NCBI RefSeq assembly: GCF_017654505.1
Contig: NC_054534.1
Location: 12,503,071 to 12,567,070, forward strand
Reading direction: 5' to 3'
Length of the DNA: 64,000 bases
Origin: Polyodon spathula
Taxonomy: Eukaryota > Chordata > Actinopteri > Acipenseriformes > Polyodontidae
In this document: positions 33,927-46,745 of the stretch, piece by piece
Layout of the letters: each line of letters starts with the position of its first letter
How positions within the stretch are numbered: position 1 is the first letter of the stretch
Position numbers and translations under genes: made by a program
Notes under the pieces: model-generated
Databases searched by the model: none
Told to the model about the DNA's origin: nothing
What the model saw: only the letters and a program-made list of their open reading frames with translations

Positions 33927-34621
33927 TGGTAGATCTCCCCCATGACCTGTGAGGGCGCTGTGTAAAGGGAACAGAGTACCTTGAACTAATTGGCCCGACA
34001 ATTTATTCCTAGGGTTCGGAGGAAGTCGGCCAACCAGAAAGGGGGCGGGGCTACGGTACACTGACCATTGACCCGGAAAGTTAACGGCGTGGCATCCGCG
34101 GATTGGAGGAACGGATGTGTTAATTAACCAAGGAGTCATGGATGACGGTATAAATAGGGGATGTAGTAATGTGATCTGTTCCTTATTATGGATATGCTGA
34201 AACCTAAAGGACCTGGGTATTGTTATAGAGATCCGTGAGTGTTTTGTTTGCTTTGTCTGTCAGTCTAAATCATTGTTCATTGTTATTTGTTCATGTAGAC
34301 TACATGACTAACACAATCTGGAGTCCAACACTAAAACCTGAACATTTCACCACTTGTTCACCAGTTGTAGCATGTATTGTATTGTACTTCATCACATGCA
34401 CTAAGAGCACTAAATGTGTCTATCTGTGTGTTTAGTGCTGTGCTTATTATTTACGGGACTCCAACCCTTTTTCATTATGGTGCAATACACATGGTTGTGT
34501 ATTGCAAACTCTTATTGCTTACTGCTTGGTCAACAGACTATTGGATTATAAATAAAAACAAACCATTTCCCATGTACTTTGTTGTCTGTTTGTTTAATTA
34601 GATTACTGCACCTGCACTTCA

Positions 34622-34622
<1 letters not shown>
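33927..34622 (+). repeat. 3' LTR of Gmr1-like copy 2, truncated
   Basis: Begins TGGTAGATCTCCC, then GACCTGTGAGGGCGCTG. TATAAATAG at 34149-34157 is an evident TATA box. The end (CTGCACCTGCACTTCATCT) is lost where a long (TA)n begins at 34626. It directly follows the RNase H coding region, as expected if RNase H is the last pol domain. Confidence 0.8.

Positions 34623-34625
<3 letters not shown>

Positions 34626-34709
<84 letters not shown>
34626..34709. repeat. (TA)n microsatellite
   Basis: About 42 TA units, followed by a T-rich tract. Confidence 0.98.
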
Positions 34710-34712
<3 letters not shown>

Positions 34713-34730
34713 TATTTTTTTTTTTTTTTT

Positions 34731-34962
34731 TGCCTTGTGGAAATGCCCTCTAAGGTGGCATCTAATCTTTTCTGCCCAAGGGCTTAATGTCCAGGGAAAA
34801 TAAAGGCAGCCTCTACTGACAACTTGTCTACTGAACCCTAAAAGAGAAAAATACCCACATTTATTACTACCTGAGACTTCAGATTACAGTTTTACTCTAT
34901 GTAAAAGAAGAACTTTAGGTCGAAAGTTAAATTTTTCTAAGATATGTAGTCATATTTCGCAG
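34731..34962 (-). pseudogene. L1-type LINE RT fragment, copy A
   Basis: Similar to the better-preserved L1 fragment at 37123-37428: both contain GGTGGYATCTAATCTTT and the AATAAAGGCAGCCTC region. It carries the RT-coding segment on the minus strand but is heavily decayed. Confidence 0.5.
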
Positions 34963-35898
34963 TCACTTATTACAAATGACTTCTTATAATTCAAATTAAT
35001 TTAGCATGAATTTCCTGTTAGTGGGAATTATTTTGGAGCCCTCCCAGGGGGAAAAAAAAAAATTAAGCAAACTATCATGATTAGAACAACTGACTGAACA
35101 GGATATTAGGAAATGTATTAATTTGCATCCAAATAAGCACATCTGTACTGTTTTAGGACTGCTGATCCTATGCTTAATTTCAAGTTGCCATAGACACAGT
35201 TTTAAAGGTAATGCCATTCCCATTAAGTATTCAAATGAGTGACCAGCGCAAAAAAACATGCATTTCCTTTGCAGACAAAAACGGAGGTGTTGAAAGTGGT
35301 GGGTAATACCCGCTGTACAAAAAAAGAAAGATATTGCTGCAGATTTCAACATTCTTGTTAACACTTTGTCAGCCATTCTGAATAACTGGGATACAATAAT
35401 ACAGGCCTATGAACAGCAAACTGTGGATCAAAGTCGTCAGCGTTTTCAATTTGCACAATACCTGATGCTGAAGATGCTTTACTTTTGTGGTTTAAAAATA
35501 CCTGTGATCAGAATGTGCCTGTATCTAGGACCATTCTAAGACACAAAGCTGAGAAATTAACACAGCAGCTGGGACATGCAGATTTCAAATGCAGCTCATT
35601 TCTTTTAAAATGTTAACTTACAACTGTACTTTTCGTTGTACTATAATTGATTTAGTGTCACTGTAACTTTGATAAAATATGACAGTATGCATTTGGGTTA
35701 GATAGTAAGAAATAAGATGAAAACTTTATTTATTTATTTTTTTATTTTTTGCGGGTCCCTTGAAATCTATATTAATGAGTGTTGACTGTATTTTGATTTC
35801 CAGGTAAACATGCATTTAAAAATAAGGTTGCAGCAAAGAAGTTTAATACAAGGGTGAAATTCCACAAATCATTTACATCTAATTAGAACTAATCATAA
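34963..35898. other. Intergenic, no feature recognised
   Basis: A 126-codon minus-strand ORF (35376-34996) has no recognised similarity. Confidence 0.35.
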
Positions 35899-36690
35899 CA
35901 AATAAAGTACATACTAATGTATACAAAACAAGGTCATGTAAAGCTGGGTGTACATTACTCTTTACATTATTTATTTTTTTAATCTCTGAAAATGTGTCTT
36001 GGCCTTTGCAATTACTTTAACAACTTTAATGACTTGGAGAATAATTACAATTATAAAAAGAACAATGAAAGGTTTGTAATAGAGTCTTAATTCCCAGAAT
36101 CCCAAATGTTATGAACTGCACTGTGTGATAAGAGCTTTTGTTTCATGCCTAAAGGGGGTTCACTGCTCACAGTGGCCAGTTTCTAAATAAAATACCCTAA
36201 TTGTTTTAAGCTTGTGTGTTTTGTAGACTAGAGCTGCTTATTCTGTTAGCTGGGACATTCATTATTTTAGCCCTGCCATTTTAGGCATACATCTAGTATT
36301 TATAAAGTATGCTAAGTCTTTTGGATATGAGCTACTCACACACATATAGAGCCATGAGTATTAATTACTCTCTCAAGTTTTGAAATGAAATACATTTATT
36401 TTACCACTCTCTAGATCCTAAACTCATTATAAAATATTGAGCTAAACTGATATGTTGTAAACTGGAAGAAGATACAGAGCAGTCACACCATGTTGGTGTC
36501 AAGGAAACCATGAGGTGGAACAGAACATTCCAGAGGGTTGATGAATCATGAATTAGAGAGAAGAGACAAGAGAGGAGATCTGCAGAACAAAGAAGATGAG
36601 CTAAAGCTTACAGCATATAATCAGATTACCAAGTATTGCTGCAGCAGAAATGATATGACAACTTCATCACTACCGTTGAGAGTGTCATAT
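35899..36690 (+). repeat. Duplicated block, copy B
   Basis: Second copy of 31742-32608, about 4.1 kb downstream in the same orientation. It lacks the gypsy insertion. Divergence is substantial (indels and substitutions), so the event is old. Confidence 0.8.
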
Positions 36691-37122
36691 GTGGTTGTTA
36701 AGTACTCATATTAAGAAATGAGGCAGGAGAACCTGAACTGACCTATCCTATGACAGACATGCAGACTAAGAACAGCAACAGCATTCAGATGAGACCAGTG
36801 TGACTAAGATGTGAAGATGTGATTTTATTTATTTATTTATTTATTTAATGTGGAAGCAATTGTGGAGAATAAAGTATACAAATACAAATACAAATAAAGA
36901 AAATCAAACAATTTGTTTGTATACAGTTAAATACATATGTGTTGGGGGGTGGATTGAGATTTTCTAAGAAACAAAAAGGAAAGATTTGAAAGCTAAAAAT
37001 GTTCACATTTAACAAGTAAACAATATTTAAACAGATTTTAGAATGTGTCCTTGACTTTATTATTTGGAATGATCAGCTGCACCTGCTTTTAGAAGCTGCA
37101 GCTTTTCTGATATTGCTTTTTG
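36691..37122. other. No feature recognised
   Basis: Contains (TTTA)n at 36823-36846 and AT-rich sequence between duplicated block B and the L1 fragment. Confidence 0.4.
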
Positions 37123-37428
37123 TTAAGGAGCCAGTATCACCTGTGGGTTTGTGAGAAAGGGCGAAATAGCATCAGCATAAAGAGATAATACATTTAAACT
37201 CCCCATGGGAATGTAGGTGGTATCTAATCTTTGCTGCAAAAGGTTCAGTGTCCAATGAAAATATGGAGATAAAGGCAGCCTCGTCTCCTGACTCTTGAAA
37301 GAGAAATTATAGAATAGGTACCCTGAGTTTGATACTACACAGTATAGTGTTTTACCCCATGCAAAAAAAAAAAAAAAATTGGGACCAATGATATTTTTTT
37401 CTGAGGGAAACAGGTTGTCCTCTGTCAA
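37123..37428 (-). pseudogene. L1-type LINE RT fragment, copy B
   Basis: On the minus strand one frame reads QETRLPLSPYFHWTLNLLQQ and then LSLYADAISPFLTNPQVIL. These correspond to the L1 RT blocks (G-x-RQGCPLSP-x-LF and YADD...LFL-NP). The catalytic YADD reads YADA and the RQG box is altered. Only about 100 residues remain. Confidence 0.65.
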
Positions 37429-39043
37429 AAGTTTTTTTCACGTCTAGCAAAAAGTTAACTTTGATGTAACACTGAAAAACTGACAGATGTTGCTTGATTA
37501 CTTTCTACTTATTTATGCATTAATTAGATTTAGAGTGCCACTTTATTTTACCCCTGACTTTATCCCCAATTTAGACAAAGTCTTTTTTCCCCTCCCTGCA
37601 GCAATTCCCCACACAGTTCTGATGAACTGAAGGTACAGTGGGCCTCCTCCGATCCATCACCTCGTGCTTCCTCTTTTGCATACAGGAAACCGAGAGTTGT
37701 CATCAAGCAAGACAAAGGCCAGACCTGACAAAGGCCAGACCTCTATATGTCCACATGAAATCACTGAAAGACTGGCTAGTAGAGTCCACTTTAGCACTAT
37801 GAGGAGAAACAATCCTTGCGGTTTTGCTTTCCTAACCTACAGGAGTGCCAGAGCCTCAGCAAAGACCAACAATTTCGCACAGCCAGGACGCAATCCTGTG
37901 CTCCTATGACTGAATGACTCACCCTGTAGACCACTTGACCGTGATTTTTACCTCGAGGACCCCAGCCTAGGCATTATATGGAGGGTATATAAAAAAAAAA
38001 CCTTGCCTGCTAGCCACTGAGTTGTATAATAGTGAGCGACAGTAGTACAGGGAATTCAGGAGTTCCATTATTACCTCGTAACATGACAAAGCAATGCCAT
38101 TTTCCTTTCATTAGCTAGAAAATCAGAGATAAGAGGACATTTTTCTTTGCCCTACTGTCACCAGAAAGACTACAAACTTTTTTTTAATTCATATGCAGGG
38201 GCGATATACAGTACTTATAATAACACTGAGGTTTATTTGTTTATTAGAATTTCTAAACTACTACTAAGGATTTTGCAAACAGTAAAAAAAAATAAAAAAT
38301 GATTTGAATAAATATATTTAATGTAAGGTACAGTTGGTGAAACAGGTTGATTTTAACTGGTTTCAGGTCTCACTTGTAAGATGTAGCAGGAGGCATAAAT
38401 ACATACATACATTTAAACTGATTAACATAAAACAGTAGTCAGTGTGTTCATTTCACCAAGATTAAAAGTTAAATCAAAGGACACACATTATTAAGTCACA
38501 AAAAGGCTCATGCAATACAGCTTTCTTGTTCAAAGGAATAAATGGCATAAAACAGTTTCTTGTCAAAGAGAACAAGCAGCATATATCAAGTTGAACTGGG
38601 TTTTAGTACTACGGGGCTTTGGTCAGATACAACTAAAGCTGCAGCACAGTATTTACATAAGCAGAACATCTACAAAGTGCTTCAAGTTAATAATACAGTC
38701 TGCTCGATAAAGATTAGTTGCAAATGGTCAATTTAGACAAGACATAATTGGAAAGAAAACTGTGCAGCACTTTCTAACTAGATTTTCCCTGCTAAGAACA
38801 CAGCATTACACCAAAGTGCAGTTTTCTTTTGTTACATGATAATAAATAACCAAAAAGAAACGACTGCAATTACAGCCCGCATTTCCCACATTCATAACAT
38901 AATATATATTTTAAAATTACGACTAATATTTATTTAAAAAAAACAATATCACAATGCATTTTTTTAAACCAAGTTCATTATCACTTTTTTTAGAATGGTG
39001 GCTCCCTCTTGTGGACATTGTACAAATTATATTATCCAGATTA

Positions 39044-39074
<31 letters not shown>

Positions 39075-39536
39075 AAATAAATAAATTATTTTGAACACAT
39101 TTAACAAGTCCTGTTTCTGAAAACCTGATATATATAGAGCAGCCATTTTAGATGGCATAATTGTAAAGTAGATGATCATGTAAATGATTCAATGCTGCCT
39201 TCAATTAAAAAATTGGGAGCTTTTTAAAAAGGGCAGGGTCAGCCTGTGCTCTCTCTTGAATCTCTCACTCGAGCACTCATTGAACTTCCACCAAGAACGG
39301 AGTCTTTGTGCAAGGGTAGGACTTAAAAGTCCGGTGGTTTGGAGCCAGTAATCACCTGTGTGACACACTGTTAGTTAGGGAAAGTAATAATTTGTGTATT
39401 CATGGTAAACTGCAAATTTGGAGTCGTTTCTGTTATGTTTCAGGACTGTGTAAAAGGTCCACAATCTCCTGTCAACATTTTCCAGGTCTTCTTCACTAGT
39501 TTGTAGTTAAGGCCTAGAATAGTTTGAAAAAGGTCT

Positions 39537-39612
<76 letters not shown>

Positions 39613-40298
39613 TAGCTCAAAGAGCCAGCTGCCCAACATTTCGATATGTTGTACATATCTTTCTCAAGGGAGCCTGTGTTTGAATCAGAACATTGGAGGT
39701 ATTTATAAGTGTTTGACGGCATGACAACTACTTGTTATTATTTATATTCAAATTCATGATTTACTCTTACATGATGCAATGGTGTTCTACATATTGTAAT
39801 GTCATTTTTACTTATATCTTTAAATCTATATTAATTCTAATTAACATTATTTTATATAAACTTATATTTATATTATCATGCAATGCTGGCTCTGAGGATC
39901 AGCCTTGGTTTGCCCCCCCCAGCGCATCAGCATGCACAACTTTTGAATTAATTTTGTTTAATTTTCTTAACTTTTAAATGTTTATTGGAATTATTGGAAT
40001 TAGTTTAATTAATTCTTTTCTGTTGAGTCCCGCTGGCATAATGGTGTTCAGTCTATTTATCCATTTACTTTCATTGATTCGTCTATATGTCGCATTGTCT
40101 AATTTTATCTGTTCTAATACTACACATTTTACATGATTTATGTCATTTCTTTGACTGGTGAGGTGCTGTACTATTGGTTCATTCATTTTTTTATTTCTAA
40201 GTAGTATTTCTGAATTCTTTTATATAAAGTTGTTTCGGTCTCTCCAACTATAAAATAAAGTGGTGTAAAAAAAGTGACCAATTAGATATTTGTTGTAA

Positions 40299-40300
<2 letters not shown>
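37429..40300. other. Intergenic; repeats of unknown family and microsatellites
   Basis: A repeat-like, moderately GC-rich stretch at 37560-38040 contains a 16-bp tandem duplication (GACAAAGGCCAGACCT twice, near 37720-37745). (AAAT)n lies at 39043-39086 and (TA)n at 39544-39609. No coding gene is recognised. Confidence 0.4.
39544..39609. repeat. (TA)n microsatellite
   Basis: About 33 TA units. Confidence 0.98.
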
Positions 40301-40338
<38 letters not shown>

Positions 40339-40345
40339 TATATAT
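40301..40345. repeat. (TA)n microsatellite upstream of the Tc1 element
   Basis: TA repeats with one interruption, 30 bp before the Tc1 terminus. Tc1 elements target TA dinucleotides. Confidence 0.95.
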
Positions 40346-40374
40346 GTGAAATTTATATATGTACAATACATATA

Positions 40375-41640
40375 CACTGAACAAAAATATAAACGCAACA
40401 CGTAAAGTGTTGGTCCCATGTTTCATTAGCTGAAATAAAAGATCATAGAAATTTTTCATATGCACAAAAAGCTTATTTCTCTTAAATTTTGTGCACAATT
40501 TTTTTTACATCCCTGTTAGTGAGCATTTCTCCTTTGCCAAGATAATCCATCCACCTGACAGGTGTGACATATCAAGAAGCTGATTAAACAGCATGATCGT
40601 TACATGGGTGCACCTTGTGCTAGAGACAATAAAAGGCCACTCTAAAATGTGCAGTTTTTTGTCACACAACACAATGCCACAGATGTCTCAAGTTTTGAGG
40701 GAGCGTGCAATTGACATTGTTCATTTCTCTACCATAAGCCACCTCCAACGTCGTTTTAGAAAATTTGGCAGTACTTCCAACCGGCCTCATAACCGCAGAC
40801 CACGTGTAACCACGCCAGCCCAGGACCTCCACATCCGGCTTCTTCACCTGCGGGATCGTCTGAGACCAGCCACTCGAACAGCTGATGAAACTGTGGGTTT
40901 GCACAACCGAAGAATTTCTGCACAAACTGTCAGAAACCATCTCAGGGAAGCTCATCTGCGTGCTCGTCGTCCTCAACAGGGTCTTGACCTGACTGCAGTT
41001 CGGTGTCGTAACCGACTTCAGTGGGTAAATGCTCACCTTCGATGGCCACTGGCACACTGGAGAAGTGTGCTCTTCACGGATGAATCCTGGTTTCAACCGT
41101 ACCGGGCAGATGGCAGACAGCGTGTATGGCATTGTTTGGGAGAACGGTTTGCTGATGTCAACGTGAACAGAGTGCCCCATGTTGGTGGTGGGGTTATGGT
41201 ATGGGCAGACATAAGCTACAGACAATGAACACAATTGCATTTTATCGATGGCAATTTGAATGCACAGAGATACCATGATGAGATCCTGAGGCTCATTGTC
41301 ATGCCATTCATCTGCCGCCATCACCTCATGTTTCAGCATGATAATGCACGGCCCCATGTCGCAACGATCTGTACACAATTCCTGGAAGCTGAAAATGTCC
41401 CAGTTCTACCATGGCCTGCATACTCACCAGACATGTCACCCATTGAGCATGTTTGGGATGCTCTGGATCAACGTGTACAACAGCTTGTTCCAGTTCCTGC
41501 CAATATCCAGCAACTTCGCACAGCCATTGAAGAGGAGTGGGACAACATTCCACAGGCCACAATCAACAGCCTGATCAACTCTATGCGAAGGAGATGTGAA
41601 GCACTGCATGAGGCAAATGGTGGTCATACCAGATACTGAC
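40375..41640 (+). mobile_element. Tc1-like transposon, 3' end missing
   Basis: The 5' terminus CACTGAACAAAAATATAAAC follows a TA (40373-40374) and continues into the leader known from a widespread fish Tc1 family. The transposase gene follows (40674-41639). After the stop codon, sequence matches the family for about 25 bp and then diverges. No inverted copy of the terminus is present on the right, so the 3' TIR has been lost. Confidence 0.92.
40674..41639 (+). pseudogene. Tc1-like transposase (DD34E), one nonsense mutation
   Basis: Starts [13 protein letters not shown]. It then appears to lack about 17 residues of the first helix-turn-helix compared with the family, without a frameshift. The catalytic residues are present: D in LFTDESWF (near 41078), D in QHDNARPH (near 41341) and E in SPIEHVWD (near 41446). 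Thirty-four residues lie between the last two, so DD34E. One in-frame TGA at 41226-41228 interrupts the frame; the family has a CGA-type arginine codon there as I recall, so a CpG transition is likely. Another codon was lost near 41170. The frame is otherwise open to the stop at 41637-41639. Confidence 0.9.
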
Positions 41641-41860
41641 TGGTTTTCTGATCCACGCCCCTATTTTTATAATCTAGTAGATCTTTTTAGTTTTTTCCAC
41701 TTTTCTAAACTTTTCTTAACTATAATTCTTTCTTTGTATCCTCTTTTTAAAGATTTGTTTTTAATACATTTCTTTGTTTTATGTAGTCACCTTCTTTAGA
41801 GCATATTCATATTCTTATTTCTAGACCCTTTGGGATTGCCCTTTTAGGATGAGTTGGAGA

Positions 41861-41916
<56 letters not shown>

Positions 41917-42538
41917 CCCCCCCCATCTCTCTCTCGTTCGATAGTCACAACAAAAGTGTTATAATCATAGAAATCACTTTAGTGACCTTGTACATTTTTG
42001 TTTTTATTGGGGGCAACATGTACCCTATTGAATATGATCTGGGGATCTGCTTGTTAAATTTATATTTTTATAATAATGTATTCTAGAGTAGGAAATGATA
42101 TCCTTTAATAATTGAACATGTTCATAAACTAAAATTAGTTGTCAGTATCTCAAGGCATAAAGAAAGGTTAACTACACTGACACTCTAAAAGACATTTATA
42201 CCTTCAGGTAGCTTAGCCCCAGTGGGACATATTTACCATACATTTATATTTGCCTCAGAGTGATTAAATCTTGGATGATTAGAAACAAAACACTGGTAAT
42301 ACCAGTTCAGTCTGGATGATATCAGGTCTCCACCTCAGGCTTAGTAGATACAAAATTCATACATTATCTGCACCCCATTATAAAAAAAAATCTACAGAAA
42401 TGACATGTATTGCCAGTTTTATAATTCTTGTGAAAGAATTATATGCATCTATGGAACCAGGTTTGATATCTGCAGGAAAAGTGCAAAAATACTATAGTTT
42501 TTCTATGAAGATCTTTTCTAAAAGGTTTTATTAGGTGT
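41641..42538. other. Intergenic; (TA)n at 41863-41914
   Basis: Includes about 26 TA units followed by a C-run and (CT)n. Otherwise featureless. Confidence 0.5.

Positions 42539-42618
<80 letters not shown>
42539..42618. repeat. (TAA)n microsatellite
   Basis: About 26 TAA units. Confidence 0.98.
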
Positions 42619-42619
<1 letters not shown>

Positions 42620-42661
42620 GTTGTGAAATTCCAGGGTGAAAAATAAATTAAGACCATATGT

Positions 42662-42687
42662 GGCAGGGCAAAAGCCCTTCATGTATA

Positions 42688-42735
<48 letters not shown>

Positions 42736-42928
42736 ATGTGTGTGTGTGTGTGTGTGTGTGAATGTAAGTTTGGCAGGGATGGGGTTAAATATATCCCTGC
42801 CAGCAATCACAGGTGATGTCATTCCCCTGTTATTTTGTTCCTGTTTGTGTGTTCATCTTTGTTAATAAACATGCGCACCAGCACTTAAACTGCAGCTTTC
42901 TGTCTCTGGGTCTCTTTCCAGCCAGTAA
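42662..42928 (+). repeat. LTR-like dispersed repeat, short version
   Basis: Starts TGTGGCAGGGCAAAAGCCCT, is interrupted by (TG)n at 42691-42760, then has the GGCAGGGA/TCCCTGCC hairpin, AATAAACATGCGCACC (possible poly(A) signal) and ACTTAAACTGCAGCTTTCTG, ending near CAGTAACA. It shares two blocks with 3471-4470. Confidence 0.45.
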
Positions 42929-42930
42929 CA

Positions 42931-43030
42931 GTAGGGTGACCACCTGTTGCTAATTGGACAGGACAGTCCCTAAATGTAAGATCAAATCCCAGTACCGGAC
43001 TAACCATCCGGGATGGTTTTTGTCCATGAT
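42931..43030. mobile_element. Possible hAT-type MITE fragment
   Basis: GTAGGGTGACCACCTG at one side and CCGGGATGG nearby recall hAT-derived MITEs beginning TAGGGTGACCA. The borders are not defined. Confidence 0.3.
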
Positions 43031-44470
43031 TCCTAGACACAGTGTAATCTTACAGTTTAGTGGCACAGTCAAACCATAGCATATCTGTTTGGAGCTAAAC
43101 CCTGCCCCTACCGTATCATTTTGCAATGCCTTATGCCATAACACTGTATACTCACACTATCATGAGTCTTTTTTTTTAAAAAACATGGTCCACAGCAGCT
43201 TGACACTGACCTGATTTGGTGACAGCAAAACAAAATACAATTTGTAGAATATTTTAATTACAGTGTTGTCTTTGTTTATGCAAAATGGCTGACTCTAAAA
43301 GTTGAAGTGATACTGCTAGTGATGCCTCGGTAAAGGAAGGCCTACTCCACCAAAGAAAAAAAGTAAGCACCTGTGAAAATTCAGAGAGGAATGGGTTATT
43401 ATGGTCATATGAGATTAGGAAAAGAGAAAATGATTCAGCAAGAGCTTTTATATATTATGTAGAAAATACTTTAGAATTGGATACTGAGGTGAAAACATTG
43501 TTAAGAAGCATTCAAAGTTGATAAGTTGATATTTAATTTTGAAATACTGTTATTAAATATATAGTATAAAATATGTAAATATACAATATACAACAAGTGT
43601 TCTCCAGGGATATGCAAAACATAAGTGTGGCATACAGGTGAACAGAGGTACAGACTAACAGACACCCGCCCGTATCCTCTGATTGTGTGCGCAACTTAGA
43701 TTAAACATCTCCCTTACCAGTAATATAAACATCCCTCAACAAGGTCTCTGCTTATTTCCTTGTACATTTAACCAGCCCTGAGTAATCACTTTTTGGCACA
43801 AATAATACATGAGTTAGCACACTAGGGAGAATTCTCTGGCTCAAAGTGTTCAGGAGCAGACATTACTTTATTAAACAGCAAGGGAGAACAGTCAGGTTCA
43901 AAAAAACGAAATATTTCTGATGTTTTGAAGTTGGTTACAGTAGCACAGTTGAACATTAATTAACTGTTCTATGTTACAGAACAGATATGTGTATTGGGCC
44001 TATAATATTCATGACGAATGCCCCATTATGGAAAGAGTTTAACTTGACAATAGCAAAGAAATTGGCATGGAGGGAGAACAATTTCAATTTTGGAGGGATA
44101 CAGTTTCAACGAATGGGACTGTAGTTCAATTATTAACCTGGGAGGAGAAGGATGATTATGATATATATATAGGCAATTCAAATTCTTAAACGTGGGATGT
44201 GTCAGTTGGATTGGAAAGGAGAAGTTAAGAGTATGAAGGGCAAACAAAGAGCTTGATCTTGAACTTCTTTCTTTTTTTAAAGTGAATTTACGTGGTTCAT
44301 TAGATTACTGGTTATATATAATACCATTTACCTGAAAAAATATACTTTTGATGTCAAACGTTTGATCTACTCAGGTCTGCCGTTTTAGGTTTCTTAATAT
44401 AGCAACTTTACAGCACGATTGTTTCTAATACCATTCATCATTTTGTTAATTAGATTTTTTACCCTGAATG
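43031..44470. other. Intergenic, no feature recognised
   Basis: AT-rich sequence with short ORFs only. Confidence 0.4.
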
Positions 44471-44620
44471 TAATAATAATAATAATAATAATAATAATTT
44501 GTGAAAACATAATACTACTGGTAAATCAAGGGGTTGGAATCGCCCCACACTTTTTATTAAACAGAGCTAGACTTGCCCTTTTACTGAAGTGACACTTACC
44601 AATAAAGTGATTCTGCTAGT
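44471..44620 (-). repeat. Dispersed ~150-bp repeat with (TAA)n, copy 1
   Basis: After (TAA)n it reads AATACTACTGGTAAATCAAG, GGGGTTGGAATCGCCCCACAC and ends AATAAAGTGATTCTGCTAGT. It is nearly identical to 48571-48736. On the minus strand the (ATT)n would be a 3' tail, as in some SINEs or LINE 3' ends. Confidence 0.75.
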
Positions 44621-44714
44621 TTAATAATTAAACTACATCTAGATGGGTGTAGATTATGGGAGAAAAATTCATTTACAAATAAATGTTTATTTACAAATTA
44701 TATTTCTTACCAAA

Positions 44715-44716
<2 letters not shown>

Positions 44717-44790
<74 letters not shown>
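44717..44790. repeat. (TA)n microsatellite
   Basis: About 37 TA units. Confidence 0.98.
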
Positions 44791-44795
<5 letters not shown>

Positions 44796-46594
44796 TACAG
44801 GCTGCTGTGAGTCTTGCCATGGATGAGAGAGATGAGAGAATTTCCTTTTTACAAAATATTACAAATATTGTTGTGACTAGATTGGGGCACATTTTGTTAA
44901 AAAAAAATATTTACTGTAACACAAAACAATAAAAGACAATTTGGGGGGGGGGGTGGCAAAGAGGGATTGTTTTGTTATTGTTTTTATTTATCTATTTATT
45001 TCTGCCTGGTTATTCTCATGGACAAGCTGTCAGAACTCACTTATAGTCAGGCATTACAACATTTTTCAATAGGCCTACTGGGGAATGGATATTTTAGAAA
45101 AAGTAAATTCATGGTATGTTTGAAGTAGACTGGAATTCTGAATGCTCTAAAGTTGTAAATTACATACAATTATAAAGTTTAACAAAGAAACTGAAACAAG
45201 TATTCATTAAGATTTTCATATAATTAATATTATTTACTGTATCTTAACATGTAGGTGCAAATGATTACATGATGCACCTATACACTCATTTTAAGATATG
45301 GTTGCTACTGAAGCATTCATGTGATGTTCTGAATCTAGTCATCACTGCCTAGGGCTCAGCACAGTCTAAGGCCGGCCCTGTTTACAGATACAAGATAACT
45401 AGCAAAACATAACAAATTGAAATATAAAAGTAAAGCAAAAACACACTTACCAATATTTGAAAATCAGGTGGATAGAAAAATGAAGGAACACAAACAAAAT
45501 GTTCATTAAGCAAATTCAACTAAAGGGGGCAGTATGTCCTAAAACATAGAAGAAAATACCCAGTATCAACAAAAGACCCATTTACAGCCTTACAAAATGA
45601 ATGACCTATAAATAAATAAATAAATAAATCAATAAATAAAATTCTGATTGAAACCTGACTATTGCTATTCTAACTTTTTGGTTTAACAAACAAACCAATA
45701 AAGAGCAACTTGGTACGACTATGACATATCAAATGCATCTGAAGTAATGTATTCTTCTTGTTGCTTTACTTTATATTGGTTTGTGTTTCAGTAATCACAC
45801 CCTGGTGACTTTTTAAAAATGAAAGCACCCCTGTGGTCTCAATATAGATCTAACCGCAAAGATTATCAGGTACATCAGAGTGGAACCTTAAACTTGTCCC
45901 CCAGCAAAACTCCTTGTATGTGTAAAAAAATAGTACATATGTTCCATGTGGTATTTCTAACTGGGGAGGATGGGACACAGTTTCAGAGGTGGGGGAGGAG
46001 CAATTAAGCAACCCACTCAAAAAAGGCAAGGTGTCGTGAGGATTGAATAGGGAAAATGATTAGTAATTGAAGTGGGAAGCCATTGCCTGCCATATGGATA
46101 GTTATAAATAGGGATTCTTATCCATGATCAACATGATCATAAATCAACTTTATTGGTGATGAATCTTACTAATTAAATAATCAAACAACAAGCACTCACA
46201 CCAAATGTCAGCTATCAAGCTTGTATCTTTATGATTTAAAAAATGAAACTGTAGAACAAGAGAATTCATGCTCATGCAGATGCCTTGAGGCCACTGGCCT
46301 TCATCAGTGCAGTAAAAACATTTCAAAGATTTCATTTGGTGAGTGCTTGGCATTTGATTATTTAATTTTGAACATTTATTTGAGCCTTTAACACCCCATG
46401 AATAAAGACCATTGCTGCACATGCTTTTTACAGTGTGCTCTTATTTCTTTGATGTATGTAAAACTATATTTACTGTAGTATTCCATTTATATAATATGTT
46501 GTTTATATAAAAGCTATCAGTGGTCAGTATAGCAGCTGGCTGACCATGATTCACATGGAGGGAGAGGAATCATGGCATAATATGGAATCATATA
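44791..46594. other. Intergenic, no feature recognised
   Basis: Contains (AAAT)n near 45607-45640. No coding similarity. Confidence 0.4.
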
Positions 46595-46745
46595 CAGTGC
46601 CTTGCAAAAGTATTCAGACTTCTGACCAATTCTCTCATATTACTGAATTACAAATGGTACACTGAAATTTCGTTCTGTTCGATATTTTATTTTTAAACAC
46701 TGAAACTCAGAATCAATTATTGTAAGGTGACATTGGTTTTATGTT
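46595..46745 (+). mobile_element. Tc1-like terminal fragment (second family)
   Basis: CAGTGCCTTGCAAAAGTATTCAGAC after a TA (46593-46594) is a typical Tc1-family terminus, followed by sub-terminal sequence (TTGTAAGGTGACATTGGTTT). No transposase follows and the other terminus is absent. This family differs from the element at 40375. Confidence 0.75.

Noticed and set aside
40662..41378. 238-codon minus-strand ORF
   Set aside because: It is the antisense shadow of the Tc1 transposase and has no similarity of its own.
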